From positions 2,234,501 to 2,298,500 of the forward strand of contig JAPWDM010000034.1 in NCBI GenBank assembly GCA_035578155.1: a DNA stretch of 64,000 nt, read 5' to 3'. The translations under genes were made by a program, and so were the position numbers. The notes beneath the pieces are model-generated. The model was not told the DNA's origin and did no database searches. It saw only the letters and a program-made list of their open reading frames with translations. Each line of letters opens with the position of its first letter. The first letter of the stretch is position 1. Positions 24,332-37,659 of this stretch are shown here, piece by piece. The stretch comes from Brachynemurus nebulosus (taxonomy: Eukaryota > Arthropoda > Insecta > Neuroptera > Myrmeleontidae).

Positions 24332-24513
24332 AGCTGAGCGTCCACTAGGTCGGATACGCGGCGCGGCGCAGTTCCGCTTTCGGAAATAATAATACATCTG
24401 AATAAATGCAGGTTCGTCCACTAGGTCGACAGAGCGGCGCGGTACCACCCCGGAGATCTTATTGATGTAAGAACCGTGTCGCACCGCGTTTACGACCTAA
24501 TGGCCGTTCAGCT
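24332..24513. mobile_element. Harbinger/PIF-like MITE
   Basis: The left end AGCTGAGCGTCCACTAGGTCG pairs with the right end, whose reverse complement reads AGCTGAACGGCCATTAGGTC. TTA flanks both sides (24329-24331, 24514-24516), the three-base duplication of PIF/Harbinger elements. GTCCACTAGGTCG is repeated internally near 24415. The patch is much more GC-rich than its surroundings. Confidence 0.82.
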
Positions 24514-24519
24514 TTAAAC

Positions 24520-25320
24520 TAATAAAAAATAATATATCCAAAAGTTACTTTATAAAATCTATAAAATGGTGTTGTCGATGTGAAGAATGTTAAAAGAACA
24601 GTATTATTTTTTTCCTTGAGCGCGCTCCCACTGTTTGATTTTATGTATCATTAGACACCGAACGAAGATTGGAGAGTTAGTAACTCCTTATGGTCTCATA
24701 CATTTTGTGTTCCCATATCAATTTATTTATTAACATTCAATTAAAAACGAAATTAAACAAATACCTAATTTAATTGTTTGGACCAACCACAGAAATGATA
24801 AATAATTAGTATTAGTGATCAATTACAAATGCCCAAGTAGGTTCATTTCTCATTTAATTAATGATATTTAATTATTTTTCAACAATTTTAGACATGTACC
24901 TACATATATAAAGAATATTTTGAAATGAGACCTTCATTTAAATTAAATAATTTCTTTAAATCTCACTTCAGTATTAAATAATAATATTTACTTTCAAAGT
25001 TGTCCAAATAACTTGTTCATATCTTTAAATTGCAGTTCAAACTTTTAAACGTATAATTAATCATTTTTATACGTATGCAATTTGTAATATAAAGCAATTG
25101 TATATTTTGCACATACCAAATTAATTTTAAATCATTGAACTCTCTTTAGCTCTAATGGCTTGGTACTAATCATTAATTAGTACTCGTTGCAAGCATATAC
25201 ACTTTATTAGACGAAAATAGGAAATATTTTAGTTCATGTGACACCATATTATTAGAATCATACCTCATTACACATACTTATTTTCCTCTACTCTACTTGT
25301 TTGTACATAATATATTTTCA
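24520..25320. other. A+T-rich non-coding stretch
   Basis: No gene or repeat structure recognised. Confidence 0.45.
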
Positions 25321-25325
25321 TTTTT

Positions 25326-26970
25326 AGGGTTCCGTACCTTAAAAGGAAAAACGGAACCCTTATAAAATCACTGTATCCGTCCGTCCATCTATTACAGAAG
25401 TTTTTCTCAAAACTGTGTAACGTAGGAATTTGAAATTTGGTATAATGTTAGGTTTTGGGACACGTACATATACCGCCAATCAGCAATTCCAAATTTTTTT
25501 TTTAAAATTAAAATGAGGGATCAGTTTGGTCCAAAAGAAAAAAAGTTTTAATTAATATATATAAGAGGTATCATTTAAAAGCGGTAGGGTTGACCGGGGT
25601 AAATGTGAATTGGGGCAATTGTGAACGGCGCCTATAGTTTCTAAAATAATATTAATTTTGTTAAAAATCAAATCTTAGTATGTTTTTCTGTCCTTTCTTA
25701 ATATGCTATTAAAATTTCATAACAATTCTCCAAGTATTAGTGTCTTTTTTTATTTTGAAAAAACCCTTGCAAAATTTTGTGTATCTTACTTCGACCAATC
25801 CTCAAAAAAAAATTTTTTTTAAATACATTTTCTTTTTTTTAAAAGGTAAGAAATGGATAAAGGTACTTCTAAAGAAGTGGTCTAAAGCCTGAGGGGGTTC
25901 CTTATTAACTTCTAAGAAATTGGACAATTTATTACCAATTCACAATTATCCCATGATTTTAAAATTCCGGGGTAATTGTGAACGTCATTCACAAATGCCC
26001 CCATCCGGTCAAAAATTTCAGTAGTGTCCTTTTCAGAGTTGAAAATGTTGATGATGATGTACAATGACATTATTGTACAAGTTTCCGTTGTACAAACAAC
26101 ACAAAAAAAAAATATTGTTGTTTTTTGTTCATGTAAACTGAATGTATTTCCTTGAAAAAGTCTTATTTTCCTTGTTTTTGTGTGAAAATCATGTAATTCT
26201 TTGATTTTTTATTTGATAAAATGACAAAATATCATCAAAATATCATTTTTAGCTTGTAACAAATTTGTTCTTACAATTTTTATTGTTTTTATTTAACCTT
26301 GATTTTTTGTACAAATTTGAGATATGCGTAACTTGCATTAAACAAAGAGAAATTGTGACCGCTAGAGTATGATGAAAAATTTGAAAGTGGGGTAAATATG
26401 AAGAATTTGAGTTGGTTCTTACTCTGATGTACCTCACTCCTCTTGTAATCCATTCTAAATAATTTTTCTGATGGCATTCACATTTACCCCGAAATTCATA
26501 AGATTTGCAAAACCGCACCGGGGAAATGTGAATGGCTTATAAAATTTTTGTTTTTCATACGAATTTGCTCAAAATTTGTGTGATGCATCCTGAATAATAT
26601 AGAATTATAAATAAATTAACCATAATGTGATATATAAAATAAAAAATACTTAAAACAACGCTTTTATCTCAACTCATGAAAATCCATTCACAATTACCCC
26701 GGTCAACCCTACTTTCAAAGATTCTAACAATTTTTTTTTTTATAATTTTTGTCCCAATTTATTTTAATGATATAGCTCAAAATTCGCAAAAAATGACCGT
26801 TCCCCCTTAATCTCCGAGATTTCTAAAGCTACAACTTTCATTTTTATAGGATTAGTAGATATTGAGTTATAGATTACAGGAAAACTGAGACTTTTTTTGA
26901 CAGTGTAATAGGTATCATGGACGCAAGCACAAAAGACCTTCAGAAACTGCGGTGAGGGGAACATATATTA
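25326..26970 (+). repeat. Dispersed AGGGTTCCGTACC repeat, split by an insertion
   Basis: Begins with the hairpin AGGGTTCCGTACC...GGAAAAACGGAACCC followed by ATCACTGTATCCGTCCGTCC, a phrase I know as widespread in insect genomes, especially Lepidoptera. It resumes after 26712 with CTTTCAAAGATTCTAAC and CGCAAAAAATGACCGTTCCC. The break is the 1123-bp element at 25587-26709. Right boundary approximate. Confidence 0.65.
25587..26709. mobile_element. TA-flanked DNA transposon with GGGTTGACCGGGGTAA ends
   Basis: GGGTTGACCGGGGTAA at both ends in inverted orientation, with TA duplications at 25585-25586 and 26710-26711. Variants of the end motif (GGGGTAA.TGTGAA) recur internally near 25615, 25970, 26390, 26480 and 26520 in both orientations. 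The minus-strand frames near 26249-26518 have no transposase features. It resembles the element at 17351-18384 in design but not in sequence. Confidence 0.88.
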
Positions 26971-27226
26971 TTTACATAGTTACCAACCAAACTAAGTAAT
27001 AATGTTTTTATATGAGTGAGTGAGTAAATTTCTATTCATTAATATGATAGACAAAGATAAATGCAGATGTAGGTAAAAAGATTCTTTTTGGCTTGCACCC
27101 ATAATAGTTGCTGAAAAAAAAGTATATTTTCAACCTCTTGAATCGTAGTTGGCGACTCACTCTTGACCGATTTTTATACATTCACAAACATATTATTACC
27201 ATAGAGAAATTTTTAACAAGTAAGTA

Positions 27227-27399
27227 CAGTGGAAACTCTTTTAATTGGACAACATATTCACGCCAAAATTACCATTGAAATATGAAAATTCCTGATTTTG
27301 AGTCCTTTGCTTAACTGACTTTGTGTAGAATTTGGGAGTATTTGCTTTAAAATAAGTTTTCGCATGAAATTGCTGTCCGATTAACAAGAGGTTTCACTG
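27227..27399. mobile_element. pogo/Tigger-like MITE
   Basis: Ends are CAGTGGAAACTCTTTTAATT and, reading inward from the right, CAGTGAAACCTCTTGTTAAT, flanked by TA (27225-27226, 27400-27401). The CAGTGGAA.CTC...TTAAT style is that of pogo/Tigger termini. 173 bp, non-coding. Confidence 0.82.
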
Positions 27400-27401
27400 T
27401 A

Positions 27402-28361
27402 TTGCTGTTTAGAATACTTGATGTTCGCTCCGTATATACGCTGGTCGTCTCTACGCGTGTATTCAATGTAAATAAACCCTGTACGTGTGTGTAATATCTG
27501 TTACAACGGCATATTACTCGTATGTTCAATTTTTTTTCTTCATCGTGCAAATAAAGTAAGAAGTGGTTGTCCTTGTACCTGACAATTGTTTTAATGTTCG
27601 CGCAATTCTATATTATGTACCTATTTTATAGCCCCTATAGGTATATTGGAAAAAAAATAGTTTGCACACGTTTGTTACATTATAACATTAACTGTAAAGA
27701 CACCCACAATAAGTATATACCTACATACATGTACATATGTATATGTGTGATATCATAAAAATTTACTGTTAATAAAATATAAGAAATATATTTACATTAA
27801 CACTGTCCGAAAATATGGTGATTTTCAAAAATATAATTAACTAGCTAAATATTTTTTAAAAAACAAATTCTTTTCTACAAGCTTTTATTTAACTTAACTT
27901 CACTTGTTAGTATGTATTATATTTGTTGTTTTGTCCAAATCTTGCAATCAAAATTTAGACAAGTTCTAATTATACTATAGGTTTAAAATTTTGTATAAAG
28001 TATAATTAGTATTGTCCTAAATCCCCCCAAAACACCTCAAGATGACGGATTGCGTTTTTTTCCACAATCCCCTTGACATGAATATCGATAATAAATAATA
28101 TGACGTCACTCAAAATCCAATATAACGGACTGTAATTTTCTTCACTGTCCCCTCGACATGGGTATCAATTACAGTTAAACAAATATAAATTAGCACAAAA
28201 ACATATTAATATATAAATTTAAACAAAAGAAATGTTTTTAAATTTAGGTTTTATTTAAAAATGGACTATGGTCGGTATTTAGACGCTAAAAGTATAAAAT
28301 GACTCTTAAATGAAGTTTGAAGCAATGTGCAACATAATTTATAAACGCTTGAAGCATTATT
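27402..28361. other. A+T-rich non-coding stretch
   Basis: Contains a loose duplication near 28030-28160 (TTTTTTCCACAATCCCCTTGACATG against TTCTTCACTGTCCCCTCGACATG). No gene recognised. Confidence 0.4.
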
Positions 28362-29443
28362 ATAACTATAGACCGGATGAAATAATTTTTCACAGGACCG
28401 GCTTAACGATTTCAGTGTAATACTGTTAGACTGTTTGTATTTATGTATGAGTCTGCTACAATAGAAATAACAGAATCCTGAAAATTTATTGAAATTCAAC
28501 ATAGAGAAGCGAAAACTTTTTAGAAAAATTTTATTATGTGAGATTTATATCAAAAATAAAAAGGGGCCCCAAATTTTGTTGAATTAAAGTTTTGCAATAT
28601 TTATTTGTCTAACTAGCTTGCAGGTACATATAAAACAAAATTTATTGTCTTCTTTCCCACCGGCGCCTGTCTTTCAGTATCAATTGATAAACAAACTCCT
28701 TATCTCTTTTTAACTTTTTAAAATTTAATATATGTACCTTGTTTACAATTTTTTAAAATTTTTAGTTTTCTACATAGGTACATACACATGCAATGTAAAT
28801 CAAGCAATATTTAATCTAGTTGTCCATTTCATTCAAAAGTATAAACAAAACATCATTTTGATGACATCGTACGTGTCGTACGTATAAATATGTACGTATG
28901 TATTATTTGTATTTAACCACAGATACTATTGATATTAGAATATTTATATGGACTAAACAATCGATTTTTAAATTTTTAAAGTTTTTTAGATATTATTTTT
29001 TGAAGCAAAATCGTTATATTGGTTAACACCTTTTATAATCTACAAACACAGAACACCTACAAACTATCGACGGTAATGAATATTTTTCAATTTTTATGTG
29101 ATTTTTGTTGTAATTTGAGAGTATTTATTAATAAATGTTCTAAGAATATTTATACTAACAAATATAACATCAGTTAATATAGAAAAATTTTAAATCCCCT
29201 CTGGTTTAACCATCCATATTCGTCAACACTTTACTCACTTTTCATTTTCATATAGATAGTGTATATAAGTGTATTCCCACTATTTATTCAATGCTCAAAA
29301 GTATATACAAAAAAAATATTAGTTAGCAAAAATGAAATAAATACCTACATCATATTTTATTAGATTACACATTATTAACGTTATATGATGTTATATCTTT
29401 TTTTCTTAATATGGATACTTTTATTTGTGTATAGTTTGTTGGC
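28362..29443 (-). repeat. Right arm of the large inverted repeat
   Basis: Reverse complement of 1-1396, minus the 334-bp segment at 538-871. Its outer end GTATAGTTTGTTGGCA (near 29443) corresponds to window position 1, so the homology may extend further in the left copy. Non-coding. Confidence 0.75.
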
Positions 29444-29574
29444 AAGATATACTAGTTTTGTATGAACATTTTTTAAGGGAAAATTAGTAATATTTTCTAA
29501 AACATATTATGTTAATTCGATTTAATTTAATCAGTTTATGTATGTATGTATGTAAAGGAACATTATTTGCTCTA

Positions 29575-29670
29575 GCAGACTCATACATAAATACAAACAG
29601 TCTAACAGTATTACACTGAAATCGTTAAGCCGGTCCTGTGAAAAATTATTTTATCCGGACTATAATTATA
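29575..29670 (+). repeat. Third, partial copy of the arm-end block
   Basis: Matches 1303-1400 closely from AGCAGACTCATACATAAA to CCGGACTATA. It stands alone only about 130 bp from the right arm and in the opposite orientation. Confidence 0.75.
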
Positions 29671-30595
29671 ACATAGTTACTGCTTTAACTAAATTTGCAT
29701 ATTTAAATAAAAAGAAATTGAAAATGTTACATAAGGGGTTTTGAAATTGGACAACTAATATGTCCGTTCTGTACGACAAGAAGATATTTGCGATACACAG
29801 CGATAGAGTACACTAAATTAGATGGATTAAGTTGTTTTTGAAATCAAATTCATTTACTAAAGACTGAATTCACAGACTTATAGTACGTAAGACCTTTAAC
29901 GTTCTTAAACGTTATCATAATACATATATTGTATTATATAACAGCCTTGCATATTTGTATAAAAAAAAATTTAAAAAAAAATTACAAATTCGTTACCAGA
30001 TTAATTTTAAAATCAACAAATCCGCAATCTGTCGGAACTACATAATGTATATCATGTATATGTAATATATTTTTCTATTTAAAAGATCAATGTCTGCTAA
30101 AATCAGCAACAATTCAAATAAATATCAGAAAACTTTTACAAATTACTTATTCAAAAATACAAATACAACATACAATTCATTTGTGGGAATTATTATAGTA
30201 AATTCACATGTTTAGAATAATTTTAATTATCTATTTTTCAACTATTAATTTAATAATTATAATTTTGAAAATTTAATACGTATTATAATAAAATTATAAT
30301 TTAAAAATTAATATCATATAGAAATAGTAAAGCGGTTAATGATATAGAGAGGCATTGTTTGTTGTTTTTTTTTTATATATTCAATTTTATTCACAACATT
30401 TAAAAAATATTCATTAGGTACTTAATTTTAAAAACATATTTTCTTTAATTAGTAATTTTTATAGTTTATCTAAGATTCTTTCTCTAAATCATATTCTAAC
30501 TCTGAATTTTTCAAATACCTACTAATATTAAATAAATTCATTTAAGAAACATTAAATTAGTAATCTAATTAAAATTTTAACTTACATAACGTTTT
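29671..30595. other. A+T-rich non-coding stretch
   Basis: No gene or repeat structure recognised. Confidence 0.45.
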
Positions 30596-30599
30596 TTAA

Positions 30600-31575
30600 C
30601 CCTCGATCACTAGCGTTGGGTAAAGAATACCCAGAATCGATTTCAAACACTGATAACTCCAATGCATTTACATATTTTCCATCGTTTATTTCAGTAGCTG
30701 AACTTCATAATGTGCTAAATATTTTTCATGTTCATAATTTGATTATCGTCAGCAAATAATAAAAATATTAAATTTTTTCTACGAACATGGGTACTTTTAA
30801 CCCAACGCTAGTATCTGTGTCATTAATATACCTACGCACTTTTAAGGTAATACGAACACTAGCGTTGGGTAAAAAATACCCAGTCTTATGATAAAAGAAC
30901 ATCCAAAATAATAAAATATTCTGAAAACGATTATAAAAATATATATTATACTTCATTTTGAAATCCATTGGCAACTTGTTTATTAAAAAAGATTTATCGA
31001 TGGAATTAATTTTACCGCATGTTCAGTTTTACAGGAGTCGTGGTCAAAATTTGTATCAAATGAAGGGAATATTGCTGCTACAGCTCCAAAAAAACTAAAA
31101 TTGGGACAAACAGTGTGGTGTCAGTTATGCGGGGTAAAAAAAGACAAAGACAAAAAGTGCATGTGTAAAATGCAAAAAATTTATTTGCAGAGAATACACA
31201 GCAACAATTTGTGTTCGGTGTGCAGAGTCAAAAGTAGAATCGGACTAAATACATTCTTAGTTACTTCAAAAAATACCGTAGGCGTGTTTAGTAATCAGAT
31301 ATATTTAGTAAAGATCGTATATATGTGTATTTACTAAACTTTATGGTATAAATTTTTTATAGACTTTAGGGTGACCAATTTTTTTTAAGTGTTTGATTTT
31401 TTTATGTTAATCCGATTTTGTAACTAATCTTAATACATTTATTTGGCTATTGACATAATATATTTGTTTTTAATAATTTTTCTTAATACAGCACTTTCTA
31501 CAAGATAATGTCAGTGGGTAATTTTTACCCAACGCTAGTGATGGTGTTATAAAAATAAACGCTAGTAATGAAGGG
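30600..31575 (+). mobile_element. Decayed piggyBac-like transposon
   Basis: TTAA flanks both sides (30596-30599, 31576-31579). Ends are CCCTCGATCACTAGCG and, inverted, CGCTAGTAATGAAGGG. Subterminal copies of ACTAGCGTTGGGTAAA.AATACCC occur near 30613, 30858 and, inverted, 30790 and 31518, like transposase-binding repeats. It contains the tail of a transposase gene. About 976 bp against the 2-3 kb of autonomous elements. Confidence 0.88.
30975..31241 (+). pseudogene. piggyBac transposase C-terminal remnant with Cys-rich domain
   Basis: One frame reads FIKKDLSMELILPHVQFYRS, similar to the segment that precedes the Cys-rich domain in piggyBac transposases. Another gives VWCQLCGVKKDKDKKC, then a shift of frame near 31155-31160 leads to ACVKCKKFICREYTATICV and a stop after a final Cys-x2-Cys. 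The Cys spacing fits the zinc-binding, DNA-contacting tail of piggyBac transposases. The catalytic Asp residues are absent, and at least two frame breaks are present, so it is non-functional. Confidence 0.72.
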
Positions 31576-31579
31576 TTAA

Positions 31580-33235
<1,656 letters not shown>

Positions 33236-33261
33236 AGGAAAAAAGTCGTAGAAAAATATCG

Positions 33262-33385
33262 TATTCAACTCGCTTGCAATGGCTATTACTCACTCAGATG
33301 CATTACGACACTCGCCTCGTAAACTCGGCTCGTGTCGCAATTTCATCTTTGTGAGTAATAGCTATCATTACCAGCTTGTTGAATA
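33262..33385. mobile_element. Hairpin MITE, TATTCAAC ends
   Basis: The ends TATTCAACTCGCTTGCAATG and, inverted, GTTGAATA bound a 124-bp sequence that folds on itself through GCTATTACTCAC / GTGAGTAATAGC and CGACACTCGCC / GGCTCGTGTCG. Terminal TA suggests a TA duplication. More GC-rich than the surroundings. Confidence 0.75.
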
Positions 33386-33389
33386 ATAT

Positions 33390-35108
33390 AGTATGTCTAT
33401 AAGAATATTCCTTGCACATCTGCTACTAATGCTACTATAACGATTAAACACATGATACTTAATTTGGTTCCCGATATCTTACATAAAGAAAGATATTTTC
33501 TTTAAAAGTGGTGAATATAGGCCAGCGGACAAGCACTTATGTTAGTATAGGGAAATAAGCATTACGTACACCACAAAACATGTAATAGCGACAAATGAAA
33601 ATTTTTATTCATTTCTAACATTTCGCCTAGATTATATAAATAAATTTCGTTTTTTAAGGGATGTTTTCTAATACCGAAAATTACAAAAAATTTAATTTAC
33701 TGGAAATCATTCTCTCATTTCATTTTTGTTTTCTTGATTGACGAAAATTTAGTTACCTATATCTCCGAAAGTTACCGACGCAACTTAATTTTACTTGAAT
33801 GTTCTTAGCAATTACTAGTATGTATTGATATTTTTGTTTACTTTCCTGAATCTGCAGTGAAAATGTTTGGGCAGGAAGAAGGGAGACGAGGGTATCACAA
33901 AAGACTTCATTTTTAAGCTTAATATTCGCAAACGAAGCTTAAAAATGAAAAGTGGTACAAAATTTTCATCCCCAGTTTCTAATATAGAAAAGGACATCAA
34001 CAAATGGAAATTATTTTCTTTGCTGTTCGTTAATTGAAATTTACACCTGTAGCTTATACATAGAAAATATCATCTCCATAGGCCGAAAGATGTAGGAATT
34101 ATTCAGATGTGATAAACGGACAAACTTAGATTAAATTTATAAAGATTATAATTAATAATTTATTATAAAACCATAAAAGTATGCAATTTAATTCATTTTG
34201 TAAAATTATAACACTTTTTTTTAATATTCGACAATAAATTTATTGTATATACATACCATTTTTAATAAAGATACATTTAGCTCTTTATGGAACTTAAAAG
34301 TCAAATAAAATTAAATATCTGAAAAAAAAAATATTTGGAGAACATAAAAGACCCCTGTAGTGCGGGTCCTTTTATAACAATGACTGTATTACACGTACAT
34401 ACACATGCAAGATTGGTACCATTTCTCGATCTCAAACCAAAATTTTAACCAAATTGACCCAATCAATTAATTTTGTATAAATTTCGATATCGAAAACTTT
34501 CAACCCGGAATATTCCCTAAACAGTACGCCATAATGAAACACTAATAATAGTCGTATAATACCATAAAATTAGTTGCTCTTTTTTTAAAATGAAGTTCAA
34601 AGTAATTTGTTAAATAAATACACGAAGTATTGTATTTGCATAAAAAGCATTAGTTACTACGGTTATTACTATAGTTATTTAATTGAGTAATTATATAATA
34701 ATAATATATGTACGACATTATTGTAGGAATGTTAATTCATCAATAGGAGAACTAGGAAGTAACACTTCTTGAAGATGATACCATAAATGTTATTGAACCA
34801 ACCTTGAATACTTACCTGTACAATAGTCACGAAATATTTGCATATATGTGCTATAATGGTATTAACGTACGAGTATTTATCACAAAAACAAATATTATTG
34901 AGCAAGTATTTTTGGGATGGTTTTACTCAAATTAAAACTGCTGCTTCGATCCATTGATAAATAAGTTAATATTATACTCGCATTCTTTATAAAAACATTT
35001 TCTGTGCCAAATTTTTAAGTTACAAAATTGTCAAAAAAACGACAGTCTAACGTCTGGAAATTATAATTAACAAAAAATGTATTAAATTTTTTGGTGTATT
35101 TGTAATAT
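33390..35108. other. A+T-rich stretch without a recognised gene
   Basis: Includes the right arm of the inverted pair (34255-34460) and a local inverted phrase AGCTTAATATTCGCAAACGAAGCTT near 33916. No coding signal. Confidence 0.45.
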
Positions 35109-35111
35109 ATG

Positions 35112-36616
35112 AATAAAAAACGCCGTGAGCAGCGGGGCCCCATCACGGTAGTCGAATTTTCCCCTTCATCTTCGGTATTGAATGTCTACAAGCGAAATGT
35201 GATTGAAAGTCTACAACCGAATTGTCATTTTGTTGGTTTCAAAACTGGTGATGAGTGTTCGGCTGATCGAGGCTTTAAAAAAAGGTTTTAAGTATTTAAG
35301 GGCTGTATCTCAGTAAATTTCAATTTTGTGCCGAAAACAGGTAGCAGAAAAAAAGCCAACACAATTCGTACGAGGACATTCCTGCCCATGTTTATCCGCT
35401 AATTGCCTTTATGTTTTAGTTTTAAATATTAAAAAAGGACCTTCAATAGTAAACTGAAAGGCCTTTATAAAGATATTTTTTCTTTCCAAAAAAATCCAAA
35501 ATTTCTATTTTATAAATACTAAAAATCCAAAATTCCTAATTTATAAATAAACAGTGACTTTAATAACATTTTTAAATTACTTAATATGTATGTATTTCAT
35601 TTGTCATAAAAGTAAGTTCACTTTTTTTTAAATTTTTTAAAATTACTATTCGCCTACTTGTATTTAGAATAAACATAATGCTTTTAAAACACATTTAACA
35701 ATAGCATTCAATTCCGATGTAAAAATGGGAGAAGTGGGGGGAAAAGTGATGCGGACTCCCTACAAGGTACTAGCTGGATACTAACTGAATACACGTACAA
35801 AATTTCAGCCCTCTAGGTTTCCTTATGGAGTCTCTAGACGTGTTAGAAAACAAGCAAAAAAATTAAGGAAATATTGGCGTCAAAATCGTGGGGGTAAGGG
35901 TTAAAAGTTGAAACCTCCAAAAAACAGTGTCTGGCTATTAGCTTAACCTGTACACCAAATTTCAGCCCTCTAGGTTTATTTGGGGAGATTTTGACCCGAA
36001 CGAAACTGTTAAAAAACAAGAAAAATCATGTTCTTTTGGGTATAAAAATGGTGGGGGTAGGGGTTAAAAGTCGAGACCCCCAAAAGGCACCCCCTTGATA
36101 CTAACTCAATCCGAATACAAAATTTCAGCCCTCTAGGTTTATTCGGGTGACCTGTGCGAGTGGTACAAACTTCGAAAACGTCGAAAATGCATGAAATTGT
36201 AGCTTAAAAATGAGGGGGGTGGGGGTAAAATATTAAAACCTCCAAAAAGCACAACCTAGGTACGAACTTTATCAACACCAAATTTCAACCCTCTACGTTA
36301 ATTCTGGGGGGCTGGGGGCCTGTTAGATCCAGCGAAAATCGTTTTTCCCCCCTCTACTCCAACCATATCATCCTAGGAAGCTGAATTTTGGATATGTTGT
36401 AGATAATTGACCGAAACATTATTTAAAACCGGTTTGGAAAAGTTTTATTGCTTTTCCGCCCCCCACCACCCCCTTAAAGGTCGGGTCAGAAAAAAAATTT
36501 GCCCAAAATTTGACCCCACTTTGATAGTATGAGGTGCCTCGAAAATGAGCCCCATTTACCAAATTTCATCTCTTAACTTCCATAGGGGGGCCCTACACAA
36601 ATTAAAAGGTGGCGGG

Positions 36617-36703
<87 letters not shown>

Positions 36704-36830
36704 CATTTTTTTTTCTACATATTCGTGTTCTACGGGTCCGAAAACGGATAGCGCCCCTACTCTCGCCTCTCGCAGCTCTTATCGTATAGACTGTATAAGT
36801 CTAATTTTTCGGAGAAAATTCGACTAAAAA
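35112..36830 (+). mobile_element. Family B element, copy 2 (most complete)
   Basis: Starts CGCCGTGAGCAGCGGG, with a 60-codon frame to about 35291 (NKKRREQRGPITVVEF, SSVLNVYKR, CHFVGFKTGDECSADRGFKK) that is cleaner than in copy 1 but matches no family I know. The middle has reiterated blocks with CAAATTTCAGCCCTCTAGGT (about 35800, 35960, 36120, 36280). Then come (TA)n (36621-36698) and a 3' segment with GTGTTCTACGGGTCCGAAAA and TATAAGTCTAATTTTT, ending AAATTCGACTAAAAA near 36830. The end resembles that of family A (AAATTCGCTAAAA), suggesting related mechanisms. Confidence 0.78.
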
Positions 36831-37227
36831 TAAAAATGTTAAACGTTTTTGTATCTTTTACATGTTTGGCTGCATTTCAAAATTGCATAAATATTTTACT
36901 ATTTTAAAACGGGGATCACTAACTTGGCCAAATAGTTTATTAAGTGCATTTACGGTAAAGTTTTAGTTTAATTCAATCTGTTGATAAAAGTATTCTCTTT
37001 ATGCATCGCATATGCAACTATTTATGTTGGTAAAGAGCAATCTGTTATAATTTATGCACTGAATAACCTTAACACTTAAAAGTAGATTTACTTATAGCTT
37101 ATTAATGATATCGACAATAAAAAGTGATAGTTACTCTAGATATATACGTATAGGTGTTCAGAAAATTCTTTTCATTGTTCAAATTATATAAAAATACAAA
37201 CTTGGCTATTTTTTAGTGTATCAACAT
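36831..37227. other. Non-coding stretch
   Basis: Nothing recognisable. Confidence 0.4.
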
Positions 37228-37382
37228 TGGGCGCATTCGTATCGGTATTAGCCAAAGTGACTTGCTCTTACTGTATTCATAATGCTAATTTCTTTATACC
37301 TATTAAAATTTTTGCCACTTCAATATTTTACATTCAATTCTTATCAAAATTCTGTACAATTCTTATTATAATAAAAAAAAAA

Positions 37383-37409
37383 TTAATAATAATAATAATA
37401 ATAATAATA
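37383..37409. repeat. (AAT)n microsatellite
   Basis: About nine AAT units immediately before the retroposon target site. Confidence 0.9.
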
Positions 37410-37417
37410 GTATAAAT

Positions 37418-37659
37418 GTACTTATCGTACCGTCACCAAGGACTGTCCGCTCTTTTTAAGCCCTGGGATGGCAGGGCTCATCGTTGGATTTTATATGTGT
37501 ATGTTTGTCCGTTGTCTAGTGCATTTATGTGTCCCTGTCTTTACGTGTTGTTTTTATTTTACCGTGTCTGGCGGCGCATGCCCTTAGTTGGTGATGCCGC
37601 CGGGTGCTGCTGACCGCGCCATCCACCGACAGCAGTACCCCAATTTTAACTAAAAAAAA
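37418..37659 (+). mobile_element. Retroposon (SINE or 5'-truncated LINE) with 12-bp target duplication
   Basis: A GC-richer 230-bp body (CGTACCGTCACCAAGGACTG ... CCGCGCCATCCACCGACAGC) ends in a poly(A) run. AATAGTATAAAT lies exactly on both sides (37406-37417 and 37660-37671). A-tail plus a variable-length target duplication are the marks of LINE-mediated retroposition. The body was not recognised; no B-box was seen, so a LINE 3' UTR is more likely than a tRNA SINE. Confidence 0.85.

Noticed and set aside
1..29443. A 29-kb Maverick/Polinton bounded by the inverted arms
   Set aside because: No polymerase B, integrase, ATPase or capsid-like frames between the arms; instead many unrelated small transposons.
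37416..37613. GC-richer + strand frame as a small gene
   Set aside because: It coincides with a retroposon bounded by a 12-bp target duplication and an A-tail.
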